Assembly (NCBI GenBank): GCA_019722365.1
Contig: JADFUC010001816.1
Span: 806,001-870,000, forward strand
DNA from: Lithospermum erythrorhizon
Lineage: Eukaryota > Streptophyta > Magnoliopsida > Boraginales > Boraginaceae
Direction of reading: 5' to 3'
Length of the DNA: 64,000 bases
Shown here: piece after piece, positions 50,325 to 62,060 of the stretch
How positions within the stretch are numbered: position 1 is the stretch's first letter
Layout of the letters: the number at the start of each line of letters is the position of its first letter
Position numbers and translations under genes: made by a program
Notes under the pieces: model-generated
Seen by the model: the letters and a program-made list of their open reading frames with translations, nothing else
Databases searched by the model: none
What the model was told of the DNA's origin: nothing

Positions 50325-50771
50325 TTAAAAGCCACATAACAATACATGTTGACTTGTTTCTTGTTGATATACAGTACAAGAAGACGAACACCTATAAGAA
50401 GCTATGGACAATAGCAAAGCTTCTTCGACGTCCTTTGTTGTCTTTCTCTTGCTTAAAGAGATTATATAGTCCATGAACATTGAATTGCAGGGGAAAGTAA
50501 TTGGACCAGCATTGGGTATACCATATTCTTCTTCTGACATCTTTAAGAGCTCCCTGAAAATGGAACTTTGTAGAAAGGCGATAGGGATAGAGTATCGCCT
50601 TCCATCAGAAGTGTAGGCAACAAAATGGCCCTTTTCCACCACTGATGGCAATGATGAACGACCACTAGTACTTGAATCTTCATTATTTTGAGGTAGTGAT
50701 ACCTTCGTCTTGATTGTGTCTATTCTGTGCCAGTTTCTTGCCATCTTGATAAGTTTCTTTGTGCTGATCAT
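50325..50771 (-). CDS. SAUR family protein (SAUR61-68 type), intact
   Basis: Single-exon gene of 148 codons. The N-terminus MISTKKLIKMARNWHR is the signature of the SAUR61-68 group. The SAUR core follows: GHFVAYTSDGRRYSIPIAFL, then FRELLKMSEEEYGIPNAGPI, and a C-terminal helix with the VEEALLLS segment. SAURs of this group are small auxin-induced effectors that promote cell expansion, with the best-studied members inhibiting PP2C.D phosphatases at the plasma membrane. The ATG at 50771 is chosen over the upstream in-frame ATG at 50873 because the protein then aligns with its neighbours and the conserved MISTKK start. A TATATATAC-like box lies about 100 bases upstream (about 50870-50880). Confidence 0.93.
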   Translation of the reverse strand: MISTKKLIKMARNWHRIDTIKTKVSLPQNNEDSSTSGRSSLPSVVEKGHFVAYTSDGRRYSIPIAFLQSSIFRELLKMSEEEYGIPNAGPITFPCNSMFMDYIISLSKRKTTKDVEEALLLSIASYRCSSSCTVYQQETSQHVLLCGF

Positions 50772-52285
50772 GTTGATTAAGTGTATAAGAAGGAGAAAAA
50801 TATTTAAGCTTGAGATAGTTGGAAAATGTTGAAGTTTGAATGTAGTGTTGAATCCTTTGAAAGGCCTTGTCATATATACATGCAGAAGCTTGGGACAATC
50901 AATATGAATGAGCCTATCCTTGTGGGAGTTCAGGGATGCAACTACATGTGAAGGAGGTACCTTTCTTTGTCTACATTTTAATATTTGTGGTCAAGTTTTT
51001 GAGGTTTTTCCTTGTTAAGTTGTTTGCAGACACATTTGGTACAACAAACTTGTAATTAGAGCAATTGGAAATCCTGAGAACCATAGAAAAGAAAACCGAG
51101 TCAATAATACTACAATGGTCATCTTGGTCTTGTCTGGTGGTTTATACTTCAAATCATATGGATATAAATACTATGGTACGAGACTTTACAAATGGTCCTA
51201 CATTTCTAAACATATCATGTGTATGTTTAAGTCTTTTTCTGATTTTCGGATGGATCTTAAATTCTTAATATAATACATATGGTTGAAATTATATGTGCAA
51301 AATCAAAATTCATATGTGGATAATTAATTTAAATGTCCCTCCAAATTAGGTAACATGCCATGTGACTAGTCTTTTCCACTAGTCCCACACTAGAAAAATA
51401 TGCTGTTTCTTGAAATTTTAAAGGGAGTTGCTGATAAAGGTTGCTCTCTACAAGGAGCCTGAGTAGTTTCTGCCTATTGAATAATCTAGTCAAGTCGCCT
51501 ATATCATGTTGACAAAATCATTAGATTTGCTGTAATTGTGTACTGGTTACATTCTGTTCACACATATCGTTATTTGAGACTGTAGTCTGTAACCTTTTAT
51601 CTTTTGTTAGATGGGAACAATGAGGAATACCTTATGTGAGACGTAACTGTGAACTTTTGATTAAAAACTGCATATCACTATTTGGTTCATTGCTGGAAAC
51701 ATATAAAGGATCAAGACAGAATTTTAATGACAAGTTCCATGTTTTGGATTGATTTTTTGACAAGGTCTTCTGCAATATTTGTTTACTTGCACAAAATCAT
51801 GTAACGAAAACATTAGCTATCAAGCAAGTTGTCTCTGACAAGTGAAACTGATCCTCAACAACAGCTTAATATGTGGCTATGACCATGAAGAACGGTGGCG
51901 TACTATTCCTATGTTGTCAGATGTCAGATTTTCTAGTTTAACATAAAAGATATGATATATGTTCCCTCTACACAAGTCAATTTCATTGGTCTCGTCAATT
52001 TATTTTTTGACTGGCTCACTTGTTTCAGGCAGATCTAAGTTATTTCTCTATTCCTTTGATCATGTTAGTTTTATTCATTATTCCTCTTGTACTAAATCTT
52101 ATGCATTCTTGTGAATGACCAATTGCCTAAGTAGATCGGTAAAGGATGTGAGTTTAGACTTGTGTATTAAAATTTGAGAGAAGTTGCAATTGGAACCATG
52201 ATTCATATTGTCAAATGAAAAGGAAAATTGCTCCTACATCGTTTGCTAGTAAACTAAAATACTGTACATTCTAGTATAAGATTGC
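50772..52285. other. Intergenic spacer within the SAUR cluster
   Basis: The promoter of the first SAUR (50772-51000) and its counterpart upstream of the second copy (52731-52950) are visibly homologous (CTTGGGACAATCAAT..AATGA.CCTATC). The remaining spacer holds no gene. Confidence 0.55.
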
Positions 52286-52730
52286 TTAAAAACCACATAG
52301 CAGTGCATGTTTACTTGTTTCTTGATTATATACAGTACAAGAAGACGAACACTTATTAGCAGCGACGGACAATAACAAAGCTTCTTCAACATCCTTTGTT
52401 GTCTTAAAGATATTATATAGTCCATGAAGATCGAATTGCAAGGGAAAGTAATAGGACCAGGCGACCAGCATTGGGTATACCATATTCTTCTTCTGACATC
52501 TTCAAGAGCTCCCTCAAAATGGAACTTTGTAGATAGGCGATAGGGATATAGTATCGCCTTCCATCAGAAGTATAGGCGACAAAATGGTCCTTTTCCGCCA
52601 CTTTTGGTAATGATGAATGGCCACTAGTACTTGGATCTTCATTATTGTGAGGTAGTTCTATCTTCCTGTTTATTGCAGTTACTATTTGGAAGTTTCTTGT
52701 CATCTTGATAAGTTTCTTTGTGCTGATCAT
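52286..52730 (-). pseudogene. SAUR61-68-type gene broken by two indels
   Basis: Closest to the gene at 50325-50771, with which it shares MISTKKLIKM, DHFVAYTSDGRRYYIPIAYL and LLKMSEEEYGIPNAG. After IPNAG the frame is lost through an 8-base duplication (GACCAGGC/GACCAG at 52455-52468). About 60 bases later a 10-base deletion, compared with the intact copy, removes the SLSKRK region. The C-terminus (TTKDVEEALLLSVAANKCSS ... LLCGF) can still be read in another frame. The N-terminal 88 codons remain open, so a truncated protein with most of the SAUR core is possible. Confidence 0.87.
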
Positions 52731-53774
52731 GTTGATATCTTGGAGACTTTTGATTTAATATACAAGGAGAATTATTTAAGTTTGAGGCAATGGAAAATCT
52801 TGAAGTTTGAATGTTGCGTTAAATCCATTGAGAGTTCTAGTTATATATACATATAGAAGTTTGGGACAATCAATGTAAATGATCCTATCATTGAGGGAGT
52901 TTAGGGGTGCAATTGCATGTGAAGGAAGTTCCTATAATTGTCTACATTTTGATATATGTGGTTAATTCTTGAGGGTTTTCTTTGTTAAGTTGTTTGCAAC
53001 ATATTTGGTACAACCAATGTATATAGTCCTAACAAAGCACTGTAGTGTCCTTCATTTGAAGAATGGATATTAATACTATGGTACAAACCTTACAAGGTCC
53101 TACATCTCAAAACATATCATGTTTATTATTAAGCCTTTGTCTGATTTTTGGATGGGTCATAAATCATAATTGAAGGTTCTAACTTATATGTACAGCATCA
53201 GAATTCTTATGTGGATAACTAACCTCTGCAAACAGAGTTTATGGCCCTCCATATTAGATAACATGCCATGTGAGTAGTATTTTGAATTTTCAACAGCTGA
53301 TGGTTTCATCAGTTTATGGTTTTGACTATTATTATGGCCCTCCAAATTAGATAACATACCATGTGACTCAATAGTTTCTTAAAATTTCAAGAAACTTTTT
53401 GATAAAGGTTGCTCTCTACAAGGAGCCTGAGTACTATCTTCCGATTAAGTATTTGAGTTAAGTCGTGTACATTAAGTTGATAGAATGACTAACTTCGACT
53501 CAATTGTGTTCTGACATATTATTATTTGTTTCACTCCTGGCGATACATAAAGGATCAAGAATGAATTTGACTGAAAACACAGAACCATGTTTCTTAATGA
53601 ATTAAAGTTTTGACATATTTTTCTGCAATATTTGTTTACGTGGTGAAAATTATGTAACTCAAACATCAGAAATGAAGCAAGTTGACACTAGCTTGATTTC
53701 AACTGATCTTCAACAACAGATTAAAATGTTGCTGTGAAGAATGGTGGTGTACCCGTTGGGTCACTGACATGACA
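52731..53774. other. Intergenic spacer within the SAUR cluster
   Basis: Upstream region of the broken SAUR, then a short internal direct repeat: GGCCCTCCA(A/T)ATTAGATAACAT occurs at about 53242 and 53335. No gene. Confidence 0.5.
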
Positions 53775-54024
53775 CAATCAAATTGTTTTCCCCATCATTT
53801 TGCAACTCAAATCCCTCTTCTGGCATCTTAAAAACACTCTAAAAATTTCATTGTTAGGTCAAATTTATTAGACAAATGGTCTTTCTGTGCTATCCATGTT
53901 GTAGTAGTATTACTAGTATATGAATTTTCACTTTCATGCTCTATGTGTCTATTAAACTAAATTCGTTTGCTGCAAATTTCTGCCATTTGATTGCCATCTT
54001 AATGAGCTCCTTGCTCCTGATCAT
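53775..54024 (-). pseudogene. SAUR relic 1
   Basis: Reading down from an ATG at 54024, the sequence encodes MIRSKELIKMAIKWQKFAAN, clearly the start of a SAUR61-68 protein, and then falls apart. Remnants of the SEE(G/E) region remain near 53815-53830. It lies about 200 bp downstream of the SAUR copy at 54224-54677, the same relative place as the other three relics. Confidence 0.72.
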
Positions 54025-54223
54025 TTATTTATTTACTTTGAATTTGATAACCAGTGCTATTGAGGTATAGATATTGAGATTAGTAGAATGTAGTGAATAC
54101 TGAGGGATTTAATGAAATGAACGTAAGAAAGGTTTCTAATATATATAGAATCACTAATTAAAATTGTTGTATACAGCGAGCTAAGAACTATAATATCTAC
54201 AAAAAAAATCGATTATATGTGAC

Positions 54224-54677
54224 TCAGTATACAAGCAATTGACAATTTCTCGATTCTTGGTGCACAGATGGCAAAGAGCACGAAGTGATAGCGAGGGACA
54301 TGAGCAAGGCTTTCTGAATGTCTCCAGCTAAACCTCGTTGGATCATTCCAATGATATAATCCAAAAGTTTTCCATCAACAGGTAAATGATTGGCCCCTCA
54401 AGCAGAGCTCCAAACCTTCTTCTGACATATTCAAAAGCTCCTTGAATATTTCATTATTGAGATAGTTCAGGGGGATTCTAAAGCGTTGTTGATCTGCAGA
54501 ATACACTACGAAACAACCGTTATCTGCCTTAGTTGATGAAGTAGTAGGAGTATTGAAATCAAATCTATCCTCATTGACATTCTCTTCCTCTTTGGGAAAC
54601 AGAATTCTTTTCCTTTGAGTAGCTGCAAATTTTTGCCATTTTTTAGCCATCTTGATAAGTTTCTTGGTGCTAACCAT
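54224..54677 (-). pseudogene. SAUR61-68-type gene broken by two single-base losses
   Basis: Aligned with the intact 151-residue copies at 56332-56787 and 58384-58839. The first 88 codons are good (MVSTKKLIKMAKKWQKFAAT, then GCFVVYSADQQRFRIPLNYL, then KELLNMSEEG). One base is lost around the EEFGLPSEGP segment, giving LELCLRGQSF and a stop at 54375. A second base is lost in the A-run of the ILPVDG codons. Beyond that the original C-terminal sequence continues, to a stop homologous to the intact genes at 54224. Confidence 0.88.
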
Positions 54678-55849
54678 TTTTTGCTATGTGATTTTATAAG
54701 TAAAGAAAATGTTTAGATTTTGAGATAAGCTAAGAATTCAATTACTTGGATGTTGATGAGATGAAACTTGAGGGCTATGTGTATATATATATTCTCAATG
54801 GCTGGGACACTTCATCTAATAATGTTTCATCTTTGATGGTGGTTGATTGGAGCAACTCCATGTGGAGTGAGGGCCCTTGGGTGTTTTACTTAATGGTGTT
54901 TTTGTTTTGTTTGTCAAATCATAGATTTCTTGTTTGGAGGTTTTTCTGTCAATTTGCTCTCCAGCCAGCTTCAATGACTTTAATAATGGAAGCTCTATGA
55001 ACCACAAGAAGAAAGATTTTCAATAACATAGCACTCATGACTGCTGGCATTGCAACCAAAGGGAGCAATACCATGTGGATTTCTTACATTCAAAGAGTGG
55101 TGGGGAAATGGACATTAAAAATCTTATGTCGAGTAGCACCGCTGATATATCTGGTCAATATTTTTTATCTGTCCTTCATGTTGAACCTAGAATTTGTATG
55201 AGACCTTGACTAAAGATAATTTCCACATCTTTGAACATGCCATGTGCATAGACTTGTCTGGTGGTTGAATGAAATTCATTAATTGTGGGGTTCAACTCTT
55301 GAATTTAAAAGGACAGTCTTTGTGTCCCTTCATAAGTACATATTATAGATTTCTAGTGGTCAAAAGAACTAGATAACATAATTAATAATATCCATAGACT
55401 GGTTATTGCATCAACTTAGGACTTGGATATTGTGATTTTTTCATGTTTAATACTCAATATAATATTGACATGAAGTGATATTTTGTTCACTGGCCTTTAA
55501 TGGTATCTTTTATTGTAATTCTTGTTCCCTGGTGACATCTTTCCGACCAAATGCCAGATCAAGTTAGTATTAAGTTCGAAGGAAGTATTCTATATGTAAA
55601 TTTGTGTATGAAATTTCCTACCTGTGCACCTCTATCAATAGGCTCTTATATACCTTACTTCAGGAGGAAAATATATTCATCTTTAGTGTTGGTGTTATTG
55701 GTCTGATTTCAGATGCTAATCTTTATGAGGTAGGTATTGTACCGTTGCCTGATTAATTTCTCAACAGACTGGACCTGAATTTGCCCGGATTTCGGACCCC
55801 AACAGGAAGGATGACTTGTTGGATCATTGGACAGACATGACATAATTCA
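54678..55849. other. SAUR upstream region and spacer (unit 1)
   Basis: Collinear with 56788-57960 and 58840-59409. Contains a TATATATATATT box about 105 bases from the ATG, the inverted-repeat motif at 54845-54868, and a conserved CATGACTGCTGGCATTGCAA block near 55036. No other gene. Confidence 0.65.
54845..54868. promoter_or_regulatory. Conserved upstream inverted-repeat motif, copy 1
   Basis: GGAGCAACTCCATGTGGAGT, containing ACTCCA-TG-TGGAGT, lies about 170 bases upstream of the SAUR ATG at 54677. It is identical in the next two units while neighbouring bases vary. Regulatory role inferred only from conservation and position. Confidence 0.45.
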
Positions 55850-56121
55850 TTTGTTTTCCATCAATTGGTAATATAATTACCCCATCACGTTACTGCTCGA
55901 ATTCATCTACTGACATCTTCAAGAGCACTGTAAAAATTTCATTGTTAAGTCAAATTAAGGGGATTTTGAAGCCTTGCTAATGACCTTCTATGTTTGGCTG
56001 TTTGCTATTAGGAGTACATGAATCTTCATTTGCATGCTCTCTGTGTCTATTCACAAAATTCGTTTTCTGCAAATGTCTGCCATTTGATTGTCATCTTATT
56101 GATCTTCTTTTTGATGATCGT
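55850..56121 (-). pseudogene. SAUR relic 2, start codon lost
   Basis: The frame corresponds to the other relics but begins ACG (56121-56119) where the others have ATG. It then reads IIKKKINKMTIKWQTFA before decaying. A remnant of the conserved core near 55905-55930 matches the LLKMSVD.F segment, and AATTAAGGGGATTTTGAAGC matches the NLIRFQIPLN part of intact genes. Confidence 0.72.
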
Positions 56122-56331
56122 CTTTTATTTCTTTACTTCGAATTAGGCAGGTCATAGGTGGGGTTATTTTAATTTAAATCTTGAGATTATTAGAATGTGA
56201 TGAATTCTGGGTGATTTAATGAACTGCAATGTAAGAAAGGTTTGTTATATGTATAGAATCACTAATTAAAATTGATGTATACAGCGAACTAAGAAGTATG
56301 ATATCTACAAAATCATTCGATTATATGTGAC

Positions 56332-56787
56332 TCAGTATACAAGCAATTGATAATTTCTCGGTTCTTGATGCAGAGATGGCAAAGAGCACGAAGTGATAGC
56401 TACGGAGATGAGCAAGGCTTTCTGAATGTCTCCAGCTAAACCTCGTTGGATCATGCCAATGATATACTCCAAAAGTTTTCCATCAACAGGTAAAATGATT
56501 GGCCCCTCACTTGGTAGCCCAAACTCCTCTTCTGACATCTTCAAGAGCTCCTTGAAGATTTCGTTATTCAGATAGTGTAGGGGGATTCTAAAGCGTTCCT
56601 GATCTGCAGAGTACACTACGAAACACCCGTTATCTTCCTTTGTTGATGAAGTAGTAGGAGTATTGAAAGCAGATCTATCCTCGTTGACATTCTCTACCTT
56701 TTTGGGAAACATAATTCTTTTCCTTTGAGTAGCTGCAAATTTTTGCCACTTCTTAGCCATCTTGATAAGTTTCTTGGTGCTAACCAT
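56332..56787 (-). CDS. SAUR family protein (SAUR61-68 type), intact
   Basis: Single exon, 151 codons. MVSTKKLIKMAKKWQKFAAT is followed by a Ser/Thr-rich linker, the core GCFVVYSADQERFRIPLHYL, NEIFKELLKMSEEEFGLPSE and GPIILPVDGKLLEYIIGMIQ, and an amphipathic tail ending LLVY. Length and motifs are normal for the group. Expected role as for the first SAUR: auxin-induced promotion of cell expansion. A TATATATT box lies about 115 bases upstream (about 56898-56907), and the inverted-repeat motif is at 56958-56981. Confidence 0.93.
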   Translation of the reverse strand: MVSTKKLIKMAKKWQKFAATQRKRIMFPKKVENVNEDRSAFNTPTTSSTKEDNGCFVVYSADQERFRIPLHYLNNEIFKELLKMSEEEFGLPSEGPIILPVDGKLLEYIIGMIQRGLAGDIQKALLISVAITSCSLPSLHQEPRNYQLLVY

Positions 56788-57984
56788 TTTTTGTTATGTG
56801 GTTTGGATAAGTAAAGGATATTAAATGTCTAGACTTGAAATAGTTGCAGAATGGAAATACTTGAATGTTGATGAGATGAAGGTTGAGGGATGTGTGCTTA
56901 TATATTCACAATGGCTAGGACACTTCATTTAATAATGTTTCGTCTTTGATGGTGGTTGATTGGAGCAACTCCATGTGGAGTCCTGGCCCTTGATTGTTCT
57001 CTTCATGGTGTACTTGTTTTGTTTTATTTTGTCAAATCATACATTTCTTGTTTTGGAGGTTGTTCTGTCAATTTGCTCTCCAACCAGGTTCAATGACATC
57101 AATGTAGGCTCCAAGAACCACAAGTAGAAAGGCGTTCAATAACATAGCACTCATGACTGCTGGCATTGCAACCAAAAGGAGCAATACCATGTGGATATCC
57201 TATCATTGCTGAGAATCAACGGTAGTTGGGGAAATGACCATGAAAATGCTTCTGTCGAGTAGCTACACTGATATATCTGATCAATATTGGTGGTTTGTAC
57301 TTCATACTGTAGCTAGAATTTATATCAGACTTGGACTAAATATGATTTCTACATCTTTGAACATGCCATGTGACTTGTCTGGTGGTTGAGTGAAATTCTG
57401 TTATTGTGGGGTTTAATTCTTAAATTTAAAAGGACAGTCTTTGTGTCATTAACTATTATAGAGTATCTAGTGGTGAACTAGATAACATAACAATAGTAGC
57501 CATAGACTGGTTATTCATCAACCTAGGACCTGAATATTGTGGTTTTTACATGTTTAACGGCTCAATGTAATATTTTCATGAAGTGTGATATTTTCGTTTG
57601 ACTGGCCTTTAGTGCTATATTTTTATGGTAATTTGTCTTGGAGGACATGTTTATGACCAAACGCCAGATCAAGTTAGTATTATGTTCGAAGAAAGTACTC
57701 TATATGTAAATTTGTGTATGAAACCTACCGGTGGACCTCCATAATAATCTCTTCTATACTTAATTTGGGAGAAAAATATTTTCATCTCTAGTGTTGGTGT
57801 TACTGTTCCTATTTCAGGTGTTAATCTTTATGTGGTAACTGTCGTGGTGTCGTTGCCAGATTAATGGCTCAACAGACTAGACAATGAATTCGCCCGGATT
57901 TTGACCCTGTCAGGAAGGATGACTTGTTGGATCACTAGACATACATGACATAATTCATTTGCTTTCCATCAAGTGGATATGTAT
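56788..57984. other. SAUR upstream region and spacer (unit 2)
   Basis: Collinear with 54678-55849, including the conserved inverted-repeat motif and the CATGACTGCTGGCATTGCAA block near 57149. No further gene. Confidence 0.65.
56958..56981. promoter_or_regulatory. Conserved upstream inverted-repeat motif, copy 2
   Basis: Identical to 54845-54868, about 171 bases upstream of the SAUR ATG at 56787. Confidence 0.45.
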
Positions 57985-58185
57985 TTGCCCTATCATTGTT
58001 CAGACAAATTAAGGGGATTTTGAAGCGTTGCTGATCAGCTGTATAAACTGGAAATGACCTTTCTCTGCCTACCATTAGCAGAACATGAATCTTCATTTGC
58101 ATGCTATATGCGTCAGTACGAATTTTCCTGGCCGAAAATTATGTCATTTGATGTCCATCTTTAGGAGCTTCTTGTTGCTGATCAT
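57985..58185 (-). pseudogene. SAUR relic 3
   Basis: Starts MISNKKLLKMDIK and meets a stop after 13 codons. The remainder shows AAATTAAGGGGATTTTGAAG and CAGCTGTATAAACTGGAAA, equivalents of the RFQIPLN and VYTAD parts of the core on the minus strand. Same position in the repeat unit as the other relics. Confidence 0.72.
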
Positions 58186-58383
58186 TTTTTATTTCTTGAG
58201 TTGGAATTAATAAGTAGAATTACTGAGATTATGGTCTTGAGATTATTAGAAAGTGGAGAATACTGATTGATTTGATGAACTGCATTGTAAGAAAGGTTTT
58301 TTATATAGAATCACTAATCCGAATTGATGTATACAACAATCTAAGAAATACTATTTCTACAAAATCATTCAAGTATATCTGGC

Positions 58384-58839
58384 TCAGTATACAAGCAATT
58401 GACAATTTCTCATTTCTTGGTGCGCAGATGGCAAAGAGCACGAGGTGATAGCTACGGACATGAGCAAGGCTTTCTGAATGTCTCCGGCTAAACCTCGTTG
58501 GATCATTCCAATGATATACTCCAAAAATTTTCCATCAACAGGTAAAATGATTGGTCCTTTGCTTGGTAGCCCAAACTCCTCTTCTGACATCTTCAAGAGC
58601 TCCTTGAATATTTCATTATTGAGATAGTTTAGGGGGATTCTAAAGCGTTGTTGATCTGCAGAATACACTACAAAACACCCGTTGTCTTGCTTTGTTGATG
58701 ATGTAGTAGGAGTATTGAAAGCAAATCTATCCTCGTTGACATTCTCTACCTCTTTGGGAAACAAAATTCTTTTCCTTTGAGTAGCTGCAAATTTTTGCCA
58801 TTTTTTAGCCATCTTGATAAGTTTCTTGGTGCTAACCAT
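58384..58839 (-). CDS. SAUR family protein (SAUR61-68 type), intact
   Basis: Single exon, 151 codons, about 93% identical by eye to 56332-56787. It has MVSTKKLIKMAKKWQKFAAT, core GCFVVYSADQQRFRIPLNYL, KELLKMSEEEFGLPSKGPII and FLEYIIGMIQRGLAGDIQKA. Conservative changes only (for example LHQEPRN versus AHQEMRN near the end). TATA-type box at about 58946-58956 and inverted-repeat motif at 59008-59031. Probably partly redundant with its neighbour. Confidence 0.93.
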   Translation of the reverse strand: MVSTKKLIKMAKKWQKFAATQRKRILFPKEVENVNEDRFAFNTPTTSSTKQDNGCFVVYSADQQRFRIPLNYLNNEIFKELLKMSEEEFGLPSKGPIILPVDGKFLEYIIGMIQRGLAGDIQKALLMSVAITSCSLPSAHQEMRNCQLLVY

Positions 58840-59007
58840 TATCTGCTATATGATTTTATAAGTAAAGAATATAAATGTTTAGATTTTGAGATAACTAAGG
58901 ATTCAATGACTTGGATGTTGGTGAGATGAAACTTGAGGGCTATGTGTATATATATTCACAATGGTTGGGACATTTCATTTAATAATGTTTTGTCTTTGAT
59001 GGTCATT

Positions 59008-59031
59008 GATTGGAGCAACTCCATGTGGAGT
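59008..59031. promoter_or_regulatory. Conserved upstream inverted-repeat motif, copy 3
   Basis: Identical to the other two copies, about 170 bases upstream of the SAUR ATG at 58839. Confidence 0.45.
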
Positions 59032-59409
59032 GATGACCCATGATTGTTCATCTTGATGGTGTCTTTGATTTGTTTTGTCAAAATCATACATTTCTTGTTT
59101 TGGAGGTTCTTCTATCAATTTGTTATCTAACCAGCTTCAATGACAGCAACGGAATCTCCAAGAACCACAAGAAGAAAGGTGCTTAATAACATAGCAGTCA
59201 TGACTGCTGGCATTGCATGCAAAGGGAGCAATACCATGTGAATATCTTATCATTGCTTAGAATCAGTGATATGTGGGGAAATAACTATGAAAATGCTTCT
59301 ATCGAGTAGGTCCGCTGATATGTCTGATAAATATTACTTGTTTGTACTTCATACTGTACCTAATATTTATGTCAGACTTGGACTAATGAGAGTTTCTTCA
59401 TCTTTGAAC

Positions 59410-59799
59410 TGTTGCGATTTAAGAATTCCCTAAATCCTTCCGTGAGCTTCAAGAATCAATAAAGAATCTTACGTGTTTTAAACGCTTTTAAATAAACGAC
59501 ACAAAAGATTTATAATGCGCTCCTCACGCGAAAGTTTTGACGTCTAGTTGGCCGTTGGTAATCCCTAATAAACCGTAAGATCGCTACGTGCCCCCTACCA
59601 CTAGCCTATAATCTACAAAGGAAGATTTCTTACAACATTATCTCTATGACGACTTTCTCTATTCCCATGTGACTCATGTTGATAAATAAAACTCATGTAA
59701 ACATCCTATATTTATAAAAGAAAGAGCAGAAAACCTGGCTAGACTCACCAGAACAACGAGCTCAAACTGCCTCAAATTGGGATCTTTAATTTCCAAGCA
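59410..59799. mobile_element. Probable solo LTR in SAUR unit 3
   Basis: Sits exactly where the sister units read continuously (TTTGAACATG). The inserted DNA starts TGTTGCGATT and ends CCAAGCA, a TG...CA pair, with TTGAAC on the left and TTTAAC on the right as an imperfect target duplication. A TATTTATAAAAG stretch and AATAAA words are inside, as in LTRs. At 390 bp it has no coding capacity. The class is unknown. Confidence 0.6.
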
Positions 59800-60179
59800 T
59801 TTAACATGTCATGTTCAGATTGTCTCAAGGGTTGAACAAAATTCTAAACACCATACACACACACCAAAACAAAGAACTCATGAATCTAATTATTTCGCCT
59901 ACGCACATGTTTAACTCTACACATTGTTGAAGAAATAAATGTAATTAAGAGATCGCTTATTGCGACAACAAGTCGAATTAACGTTGTTACATAACCAAAA
60001 TGTCAATTCGCTTTCATAATAAAGATTTTACGCAACTCTGTTTGCTTATACGTAACCGAACTAAATATTACGCTTATTACATAATAAATGAATTTTTTGT
60101 GTGTTTGTTCGATAACGACTTACCAGATAAATTGTTTGCTTATACGTGAAACACACGCAAATTCATGTGCTAATGAATA

Positions 60180-60490
60180 CATAGTAAAATTAGTTAAATA
60201 ATTAATTACATAAGAATAGAATAATTAATTACATAAGAAATATTAAAAAATTATTACATAAAGAATTAATTAAATAGTTTATTACACGAGAATGAAATAA
60301 ATAAGTAATTACATAAAAAAATAAAATAAATAATTAATTACATAAGCATGAATTAAATAGTAATTACATAAGAAGAAATTAAATACCATCACATAACAAA
60401 TTTAATTAAATAATGATGAATTAAATAGTAATTACATAAGAAGAAATTAAATAATTAATTACATAAGAATTTAATTAAATACTAAATAAT
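60180..60490. repeat. Repeats of TAATTACATAAGAA-type words
   Basis: About a dozen copies of AATTA(C/A)ATAAGAA alternating with TAAATA words; irregular spacing. Confidence 0.7.
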
Positions 60491-60519
60491 TAATTATAAA
60501 ATATGATGAACTATGAAAA

Positions 60520-62060
60520 TGTTTGTTAAGATTTATCGTTAATATGGTAATTTATGGTAAATTTTAGAATACGGTCAACATGTGGTAAATTATGATTAAA
60601 AATGGTCAAATTACGAACATAAAATATGGTGGTAAATTATGAAATATGGTAATTTATGGTAAAATTAGAAATAGAGTGTTAATTATGAATTAGCGAATAT
60701 GGTAAACTGGGTTAAAAATGGTAAAATTATGAAATATGGTCAATTATGGTAAATTTTAGAATATGATCAAATATGGTAAAAAAAAATGGTAACATTATGA
60801 AATATAAAATACGTGGGCAAAAATGGTAAACTATGAAATATGGTAAATTTTAGATTATGAGATATCAAAAATCTTAGATTACATTGATATAAAATCGAAC
60901 ATTTTAATTAATCAATACGTTCTCATTAACACATTATACAATAAATGAAATAAAGTACCAAATTTATTTCGTGTCACTGTGAGGAACTAACAGTGCAAAT
61001 ATCAACGAAAACAACGACTCTGCATTACCTGCTATGGATAAAGAAGCCAATTTCTACACGCATTATGAATTGTGTATTAATTAGTATGAAAAATGTAATG
61101 AATCGTATTTAGTATGAAAATGTAATGAAAAATGTAATTAGTATGAAATTATCGAGATTGTGAAATTAAGGAAATATAATAAATATGGTCAAATTATGAT
61201 AAATTTAAGGAAATGACGAAATAACGATTAAACTAAGCGAACATGCAGATTATTTAATGAAATTCATGACAAACTACGAAATACGGTGAATTCAGATTAC
61301 GATTAAACTATGAACTATGAGAATGAAATTATGATTAAACTATAAAATATGAGAATGACACTATGAAATTATGGATTAAACTATTAACATGATTATGATG
61401 AAATTATGAAATATGATAAAATTTTTAGGTTATGATAAAATGGTAAAATTATAAAATATGGTTAATTTTAGATTACGGACTTCATGAAAATTTAATTATG
61501 AAATATGAAATACTAGAAAAATTACGGACCATATTATGAGATTATGGTAAAATTATGAAATATGAAATATGAAATATGGTAAAATCCGTTAAAAAACGGT
61601 AAAAATTATTTAAATACTACAGAAATTACGATAAATTTTAAAATACGGTAAAATACAGAAAAACTGGTGAACATTACTTTAAATATAAAATACTACTAAA
61701 AATTGCAAATATGAATATGGTCATTTCATGGTAAAATTATGAAATATGGTCATTTATGGTAAAATTATGAAATATTGTAATTTATGGTAAAATTATTGAA
61801 ATATGAAATATGGTAAAATATGAAATATGGTCAAAATGGTGTACCATTTAAATACTTAAAGCTTATAGTAAATTTTAGAATAAGTTAAAAAACGGCCAAA
61901 AGCCCGGAATACTAGAATTGACAAGAATTTTCTAATACGACAAATACAGAAATTATAAAATACTACATCATTTAAATACTAAGAATTTACGGTAAATTTT
62001 AGAATACTAAATATGATAAAATTATGAAAAATCTATATATGAAATATCAGAAATTAAGAA
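60520..62060. repeat. Irregular array of ATGAAATATGGTAAAATT variants
   Basis: Dozens of copies of GAAATATGGT and GGTAAAATTATG without a fixed period, interrupted by short unique pieces. G occurs mainly in the ATGGT word. Non-coding. Confidence 0.75.

Noticed and set aside
50772..50873. Upstream in-frame ATG extending the first SAUR by 34 codons
   Set aside because: The extension covers the TATA-type box region and has no counterpart in the other SAUR copies; MISTKK is the conserved start.
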